From NCBI RefSeq assembly GCF_000003815.2, contig NC_049979.1, positions 21,058,845-21,122,844 on the forward strand: a stretch of DNA of 64,000 bases. The letters are read 5' to 3'. Each line of letters begins with the position of its first letter. The stretch's first letter is position 1. The translations under genes and the position numbers were made by a program. Positions 62,401 through 64,000 of this stretch are shown here, piece after piece. The notes under the pieces were generated by a model. The model was not told where the DNA came from, made no database searches, and was given only the letters and a program-made list of their open reading frames with translations. The DNA comes from Branchiostoma floridae. Its lineage: Eukaryota; Chordata; Leptocardii; Amphioxiformes; Branchiostomatidae.

Positions 62401-64000
62401 ATATCACATCTACTACAATATCTAGTTTTCAATATTCTCACAGTGACTACATTTTCTTCTTAGCTAATTTTTTTTAGTTAATTATTTATATAAATGTAGT
62501 TGAATTACCATCTAGCCTTATGTTACCCGATTTTGCTTTTTTTAAATGTCAAAAGTTGTGCTTCAATCAATGGTTAGCTTTTCTTCACTCCCTTACACTA
62601 TACAGGGATCCATTGTCCACCATTGAGTCCCATAGCCAATGGACAGATGAGTGGAGGTCATCTGTTTGGTGACCAGGTCATGTTTGTGTGCAACTCTGGC
62701 TATGACCTCAGCGGAAGTCCTTCTCGGAAATGTCAGGCAGATGGAACATGGTCCGGAGTACAGCCAGCTTGTGACCGTAAGTTTGAAGTGTAGAAATCCA
62801 TAGATTATTTCAGGAATTGGTGTTGACATGCATTTTTCAAAATCAGCATCAACATAAAAAAAAGATAAACTGTAGAAGCTCATATAATGTTATATAGTAG
62901 AGTGAAATCATTCCTCAGCTAATTGACATCTATTGTACTGCAGTCATCCCTAATTAAGGCATCTGGAGACGCATTGTTCAAGTTTTTGAAGCTTTATTCA
63001 GCCTGCCAAGGCTCATATTACATGTATGTTACTTAGCCATGATGATTACATGTTCGATTTCTCCGATAAGATCCAAACACTTCATTTACATAAAGGTAAC
63101 TCTTTTAGAACATTCAATTAAAGATCTTTAAATGCTCATAGTAGTGTTATTTGCAAATATGCATTTCCATTGCATTTATACTACAACATGAATATTCCAG
63201 CCACACACTTGAAACACGATTAAACCTCCCTCTTCTCCCCTACTGCAAAGAATGGCTTATTGCAAAGAATGGCTTATTTGCAGTAACTGATTTGATATTC
63301 CCGTTGGTTCTATAGGCGTAGTATGCCCAGACACGTCAGCCCCTGCCCACAGCTCAGTGACTGGAGGGCTGTATCTCGGTGACACGGCAACATACTCCTG
63401 TGACCCTGGGTATGAACTGCATGGAAGTGCCACCCAGATATGTCAGGCCGACCAAACATGGAGTGGGACACAGCCAACATGTCACAGTAAATATATGGAT
63501 TTATTTCTTATGACATTATTATTGTAAGATTGTTGTACAATTGCAGACTGAAAGTATTCTTGGAAAGTTGAGCAAAATTCAGCTGTGTTGAGATGAAAAT
63601 TGCTGGCTTGTTGTTGGCTGCCTCACAACCTGCTGGAAAATTCTACAGCATCAATATTGTACAACTACCTAAGACAAATGTTACAAAGCACTATCTGAAA
63701 AGTTCACCTGATTTTTATCTGTACCTTCACAGAAGGAAAACATGATGATTTTGTTCTGTTCCTTGTTCTTCTTCTTCTCCAAAAAAAGGTCAATGACCTT
63801 CACCAGACTGCTGCCACCATGGTAACCGTTGAAGTAGCAGACACCAGTGGCAGTCAATAACACTATGTAGCAATTGGCTTGACACTCAGTAGACAAACAT
63901 AGATATGAATGTGTTTGAGTAAGAATGAACAGGGTATTAGTCTGTTAGACTAAACCATTTGATGATAAACGTTATATATTTGCTTGCAAATGTATCTTTA
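35425..64000 (+). CDS. Factor C-like secreted multidomain protein: TSP1-EGF-CCP-LCCL-CTLD-CCP(n), 3' end outside window
   Basis: The coding part starts at ATG 39510. Order: signal peptide (1-26), Arg7 tract (30-36), TSP1 (46-98), short EGF (93-120), CCP1, CCP2, half-CCP plus LCCL, C-type lectin, then CCP3 to CCP24. Thirty exons are visible; every CCP exon is symmetrical, phase 1 to phase 1. EGF - CCPs - LCCL - C-type lectin - CCPs is the order of the non-catalytic chain of horseshoe-crab Factor C, an LPS-activated coagulation protease; that protein has three CCPs before LCCL, two after the lectin, and then a trypsin-like domain. Here the tail is expanded to at least 22 CCPs and the start has TSP1. 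A secreted recognition or complement-like role is inferred. No stop codon, membrane segment or protease is reached before the window ends; the last visible exon ends at 63486. Alternative: a SVEP1-like or lectin-sushi scaffold lacking a protease. Confidence 0.8.
35940..36198. repeat. MITE family M3, copy 1
   Basis: Ends TAAAGGTGGTATCTCACTGC and GCAGTGAGATACCACCTTTA are exact inverted complements over 20 bases. The interior shares TTGCGTAATACGTA and TTCTTTATCTCT with copy 2 at 43270-43510. Confidence 0.85.
37424..37453. repeat. 30-bp perfect palindrome with upstream half-sites
   Basis: The half-site GTAACAAACGTTACC is followed directly by its exact reverse complement, giving a 30-base perfect palindrome. 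The same 15-mer half-site also occurs at 37081-37095 and 37263-37277, in the same direction, all inside intron 1. Confidence 0.85.
39057..39150. repeat. tRNA-like SINE fragment
   Basis: GTTAAGTGCCTTTCCTAAAG, then GGAATTCGAACTTAGAACCT and GGCCACCATCATG recall a widespread marine-invertebrate repeat (a tRNA-related, TTCGAA-containing element). Diverged. Related fragments lie at 48000-48215 and 57000-57200. Confidence 0.4.
39510..39876 (+). CDS. Start exon: signal peptide, Arg tract, TSP1, short EGF
   Basis: The acceptor TTTTTTTTCATTCACAG ends one base before the ATG, so translation starts at the very first base of the exon. MRGREALLLTAAVLTLLLLI is a strong signal peptide with likely cleavage near Gly26. 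Seven consecutive Arg follow at 30-36, a possible furin-type site or polyanion-binding tract. CRWSSWSLFSSDCGNTCGG is a TSP1 start (WSxWS, CxxTC), ending PCPGTAC; CQNGGQWNGASCTCPSGFYG is a four-Cys EGF of the NGG-x-W type. The exon ends phase 1 at CAA ACA A with donor GTATGG. Factor C has a Cys-rich region rather than a clear TSP1 before its EGF. Confidence 0.85.
40326..40499 (+). CDS. CCP/sushi module 1
   Basis: TLMCPPLDAPSNGQISSPVM opens the module; VVYFSCDPGYTLLGSSSATC and W-SNNRPICQ complete the four-Cys pattern (C-P-L, F-C-PGY, C, W-x-P-x-C). Phase 1 to 1. It is the first of two complete CCPs between EGF and LCCL. Confidence 0.85.
41032..41202 (+). CDS. CCP/sushi module 2
   Basis: GSCPALQVVPHGSMYGSMST, then MTFSCLPGYTLSGPSSITC and GVWSAQPPTC give a complete CCP. 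Acceptor TGATGTCCATGTAG, donor GTACGT, phase 1 to 1. Confidence 0.85.
41735..43046 (+). CDS. Half-CCP plus LCCL domain, four exons
   Basis: Exons 41735-41909, 42261-42327, 42750-42880 and 43009-43046 are joined in phases 1, 2, 0, 2, 1. The first begins like a CCP (AVQCPTLSPPSHGTISS) but lacks the CxPGY and WxxPxC parts; it turns into the LCCL start (LQCDTSLVNQGP, NGQTFTVSCP). The next exons read CPVGCSGCRNCVWGTGVYTD, then DSSICHAAIHDGRITDAGGQ, VTVHRWPGQNSYHGSWKNGI, and YGRWGRSFAFTP. VWGTxxYTxDSSxCxAAIH and Y-GS-x-NGI are LCCL signatures; the four conserved Cys are present. LCCL is named for Limulus factor C, Coch-5b2 and Lgl1, and may bind LPS in factor C. Confidence 0.9.
42426..42654. repeat. 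Hairpin MITE with TA target duplication (LCCL intron)
   Basis: TA-flanked ends GCCTCCTTCGCAGA and TCTGCGAAGGAGGC enclose a second, longer inverted repeat: TTTTCAACATGGGCTAAGGT and ACCTTAGCCCATGTTGAAAA around 42487-42585. The TA duplication suggests a Tc1/mariner-type or other TA-inserting element. Confidence 0.8.
43270..43510. repeat. MITE family M3, copy 2
   Basis: Begins TAAAGGTGGTATCTCACT and ends AGTGCAGTGAGATACAACTTTA-like sequence; same family as 35940-36198 with several small differences. It lies in the intron between LCCL and lectin exons. Confidence 0.85.
43769..44204 (+). CDS. C-type lectin domain exon(s), interrupted by an assembly gap
   Basis: Before the gap: CASPGYTSFNGICYKVYTRN, then KSYSRARQVCAATAV, the start of a C-type lectin domain (C, GYTSFNGxCYK, S-ARxxC). 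After the gap: NNKDCALLRRSGPKW, then EEHDCGHGHNFVCQSN, the final half (xDC, W-x-D-C, FVCQ). The middle, including any sugar- or calcium-binding EPN/QPD and WND motifs, is missing in the 100-N gap or distorted: just after it lies a GGATCA hexamer run (44071-44088) giving DQDQDQ. Whether one or two exons span the gap is unknown. The exon ends phase 1 at CAT G with GTATAT. The 5' border (43769) is chosen to keep phase with the LCCL exon. Confidence 0.75.
43899..43998. other. Assembly gap (100 N) inside the lectin domain
   Basis: Exactly 100 N, a conventional placeholder, so its true size is unknown. It removes the central part of the C-type lectin domain. Confidence 0.98.
44523..44723 (+). CDS. 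CCP/sushi module 3 (first after lectin)
   Basis: VIHSQVQTQCTVLANPDPIA, then TTIHFACSPGYTMVGTPDRM and GQWSGSQPTCHG form a CCP. At 201 bp it is the longest CCP exon, with a longer first loop than the repeated cassettes, so it is probably the ancestral post-lectin module. Phase 1 to 1. Confidence 0.85.
44962..48519 (+). CDS. CCP cassette 1 (modules 4-7, types D-A-B-C)
   Basis: Exons 44962-45141 (D), 45946-46122 (A), 47739-47909 (B) and 48349-48519 (C). Type D reads GDTVTFSCDLGYELTGSVTR with DWSGTQPTC; type A LQFSCDAGYELVGGSAIITC; type B GYVLTGDATSTCLSTGVWSN with QPPQC; type C GYTLSGAPTQTCQSSQQWSG with SPPTC. The cassette is about 0.6-1 kb longer than the others because two LINE fragments sit in its introns. 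All exons are phase 1 to 1. Module 7 is the most diverged type C. Confidence 0.85.
45270..45740 (-). mobile_element. LINE 3' fragment (minus strand)
   Basis: On the minus strand NVPAEKRMCNLC and, after a frameshift, TVTIEDHEYHFLMICPYYNE recall the C-terminal zinc-knuckle-like region (C-x2-C...EDEYHFL-x-CP) of non-LTR retrotransposon ORF2. The end near 45270 reads GCAATAAACATGACTTGAC. It is 5'-truncated and decayed, in the intron between CCP modules 4 and 5. Confidence 0.5.
46418..47580 (-). mobile_element. 5'-truncated non-LTR retrotransposon (jockey/CR1/L2-like)
   Basis: The minus-strand frame 47506-46670 encodes 278 residues beginning at the YADD catalytic box (MYADDTIIYFAHRSLETIKQ), then LSLNPTKCKAMLVG, the FKYLGVVLD motif, LQYCSTVWDQG and the C-terminal AVLWNSLPARVKAA region. 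The frame extends upstream to LINDLPNCIQSC and breaks off near 47580. Only the RT thumb and C-terminal end of ORF2 remain. The 3' end carries an ATGAA-type tail (TTCATTTCATTTCATTTATT on the plus strand). The intact reading frame suggests a fairly young insertion in the intron between modules 5 and 6. Confidence 0.85.
48000..48215. repeat. Diverged SINE-like repeat
   Basis: Contains TGCTGAGTGTTAAGCAAAGA, then TACCATTTTCAAAGTCTTGA, CATGGAACTGAATCTC and CACTCTACCCCCTAGGC. This is the layout of a tRNA-related dispersed repeat common in marine invertebrates. In the intron between modules 6 and 7. Confidence 0.45.
48961..51473 (+). CDS. CCP cassette 2 (modules 8-11, types D-A-B-C)
   Basis: Exons 48961-49134 (D), 49946-50116 (A), 50672-50839 (B) and 51303-51473 (C). 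Diagnostic stretches: D GDTVTFSCDPGFEIHGSTDR; A GYQLVGSTTLTCQADQTWSG; B GYLLIGPATTTCQSIGTWSA; C GDVATYACDPGYEMVGSPTQ. Module 10 (type B) has an additional Cys, TASCGCDPGY where its relatives have TYTCDxGY, giving five Cys in the module, and is the shortest CCP (56 codons). All exons are phase 1 to 1. Confidence 0.87.
49561..49618. repeat. 17-bp perfect inverted repeat, motif recurs in other introns
   Basis: TTCAGCACCAAGGACAG (49561-49577) and its complement CTGTCCTTGGTGCTGAA (49602-49618) with a 24-base loop. The right arm recurs at 54305-54322 (CTGTCCTTGGTGCTGAAC) and, with one change, near 58038 (CTGTCCTTGGTACTGAAC). Confidence 0.8.
51665..51840. repeat. Palindromic TTATGCATAATTATGCATAA array
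   Basis: Several copies of TTATGCATAATTATGCATAA, separated by spacers such as GTTTCCAATGG and GGTTCCAAGAA. Each unit is itself palindromic and contains ATGCAT elements like those in POU-factor sites. The array runs into an assembly gap. Confidence 0.8.
51846..51945. other. Assembly gap (100 N) in the MITE array
   Basis: Placeholder of exactly 100 N where the palindromic array could not be assembled. It lies in an intron, so it probably does not remove an exon. Confidence 0.98.
52189..54742 (+). CDS. CCP cassette 3 (modules 12-15, types D-A-B-C)
   Basis: Exons 52189-52362 (D), 52809-52979 (A), 53722-53892 (B) and 54572-54742 (C). Diagnostic stretches: D GDTVTFSCDTGYEITSGSSS; A GDQLQFSCSPGHQLIGSSTL; B GYLLFGDSTTDCLSTGTWSS; C GDVAHYACDPGYDLVGTPSR. 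Module 12 ends TGTQPTC and module 14 QPPQC, the same endings as the matching types elsewhere. All exons are phase 1 to 1. Confidence 0.87.
53057..53275. repeat. MITE family M1, copy 2
   Basis: Starts TAATGCTAGATCATCTTTAT and ends GATAAAGGTGAACTAGCGTTA-like sequence. The interior shares ACATCAAGTCAATGGACGG-type sequence with the copy at 21130-21348. Intron between modules 13 and 14. Confidence 0.8.
55159..57796 (+). CDS. CCP cassette 4 (modules 16-19, types D-A-B-C)
   Basis: Exons 55159-55329 (D), 55921-56091 (A), 56708-56878 (B) and 57626-57796 (C), each exactly 171 bp. Diagnostic stretches: D GDTVTFACDPGYEITGTSNR; A GDQLQFHCSTGYQLVGSSTL; B GYLLTGHSTSTCLSTGTWSS; C GNVATYTCDVGYDLIGNPTQ. Modules 14 and 18 (B), and 11, 15 and 19 (C), are the closest pairs by eye, so cassettes 2-4 look younger than cassette 1. 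Confidence 0.87.
55414..55840. mobile_element. hAT-type MITE with 8-bp target duplication
   Basis: Ends TAGGGGTGAGTACCGGTACA and TGTACGGGTACCCACCCCTTAA-type complement; flanked by GTGTAGAG at 55406-55413 and again at 55841-55848. An 8-bp duplication with (T)AGGGGTG ends is the hAT pattern. The interior is rich in GGACC/GGTCC repeats and has no transposase. Intron between modules 16 and 17. Confidence 0.8.
57000..57200. repeat. Diverged SINE-like repeat
   Basis: Contains GTGGGTTCTTTAACATGCTC, GAGGTGTGGCTCTCC, CAGGTTTCGAATTTGTCACC and GATTACGCCACATGA, the conserved landmarks of the dispersed TTCGAA-containing repeat also seen near 48.1 and 39.1 kb. Intron between modules 18 and 19. Confidence 0.45.
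58376..63486 (+). CDS. CCP modules 20-24, cassette register breaks down
   Basis: Exons 58376-58552 (20), 59167-59343 (21), 61790-61960 (22), 62606-62776 (23) and 63316-63486 (24). Module 20 is type D by position and by its GDTVHFSCLPGY core. Module 21 (DGYELVGGDAVRQC, with NP-VDGTW insertion) is A-like but diverged. Module 22 is D-like (GDQVTFTCHSGYEISGS), 23 A-like (ANGQMSGG), 24 most like C or D (GDTATYSCDPGYELHGSATQ). B and C types are missing after module 21, where a 2.4-kb intron contains a 100-N gap, so exons may have been lost or unassembled there. Module 24 ends TGT CAC A with GTAAAT, phase 1, so more coding exons follow outside the window. Confidence 0.83.
58990..59110. repeat. Short tandem repeat, AACTTGTAGATGCCCT units
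   Basis: Four copies of a unit containing (A)GCTTGTAGATGCCCT or AACTTGTAGATGCCCTGG spaced 27-45 bases apart, in the intron just before module 21. Confidence 0.8.
59495..60075. repeat. About 150-bp tandem array, four diverged units
   Basis: Each unit carries GCGCTGTATCTC(C)GGAACG, then GACGATTTTTGGTACGTGGG, then TTTGATTTTGGGCCTCCT and GCTTGAACTTGACA. Units start near 59499, 59650, 59800 and 59948. It is GC-richer than the rest of the introns, which creates the long spurious open frames on both strands. Intron between modules 21 and 22. Confidence 0.8.
60076..61789 (+). other. Remainder of module 21-22 intron with unassigned open patches
   Basis: Open stretches with exon-like character are GVEPSSGLGHLQCIRLLSGT up to a GTATAA at about 60264, and MVELELKQKKMQFSNMEENC then IECGHKRK before GTATGT at 60440; past the gap MEISLGGTPNPKETLAAALG reads to a stop near 61225. 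They do not share the symmetrical phase-1 CCP pattern and none resembles a sushi domain. They may be remains of one mobile element. Not recognised. Confidence 0.3.
61005..61104. other. Assembly gap (100 N)
   Basis: Placeholder of exactly 100 N in the longest intron of the CCP tail; the true length is unknown and exons could be missing here. Confidence 0.98.
63487..64000 (+). other. Intron after CCP module 24, window end
   Basis: Begins with the GTAAAT donor after module 24. AT-rich, no acceptor followed by a CCP-like frame before the window ends. Confidence 0.6.

Overview
This is eukaryotic, animal DNA. Genes are split into short exons with GT-AG introns, the intergenic and intronic DNA is AT-rich and crowded with short terminal-inverted-repeat elements, SINE-like repeats and 5'-truncated LINEs, and three 100-base N runs mark draft-assembly gaps. 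Gene content (a cilium gene, a large multi-sushi secreted protein), intron sizes of about 0.4-1 kb and repeat style fit an invertebrate deuterostome, most probably a cephalochordate (amphioxus, Branchiostoma). That assignment is inference; no species-diagnostic gene is present.

Layout. (1) 1-13.5 kb: mostly non-coding. A minus-strand gene starts here with a 5'UTR exon ending at 13231 and a signal-peptide exon at 12259-12125; its later exons were not resolved, and a cysteine-rich candidate lies at 8261-8118. A possible last exon of a plus-strand gene ends at 2341. (2) 13.5-19.9 kb: intergenic sequence and probable 3'UTR. (3) 19.9-29.5 kb, minus strand: a gene of the JHY (juvenile hydrocephalus / C11orf63) family, five coding exons totalling 1339 residues, with a probable 5'UTR exon ending at 29472 and a near-palindromic RFX X-box at 29693-29706. 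Its first intron hosts a 2.6-kb element with 830-bp inverted terminal repeats and relics of THAP and YqaJ-like nuclease domains. (4) 31.8-33.9 kb, plus strand: a complete six-exon gene for an unrecognised 257-residue coiled-coil protein. (5) 35.4 kb to the window end, plus strand: a very large secreted-protein gene with a TATA-box promoter, a 4-kb first intron, and exons for signal peptide, Arg tract, TSP1, short EGF, two CCP (sushi), LCCL, C-type lectin and then at least 22 more CCP modules. It runs off the window.

The main discovery candidate is this last gene. EGF - CCP - LCCL - C-type lectin - CCP is the order of the non-catalytic part of horseshoe-crab coagulation Factor C, an LPS-sensing protease zymogen. 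Here the CCP tail is expanded by tandem duplication of a four-exon cassette (D-A-B-C), giving at least four cassettes. Whether a serine-protease domain follows cannot be seen.

No RNA gene or CRISPR array was found. Exon boundaries come from splice-site consensus plus unbroken reading frame and phase, read by eye.
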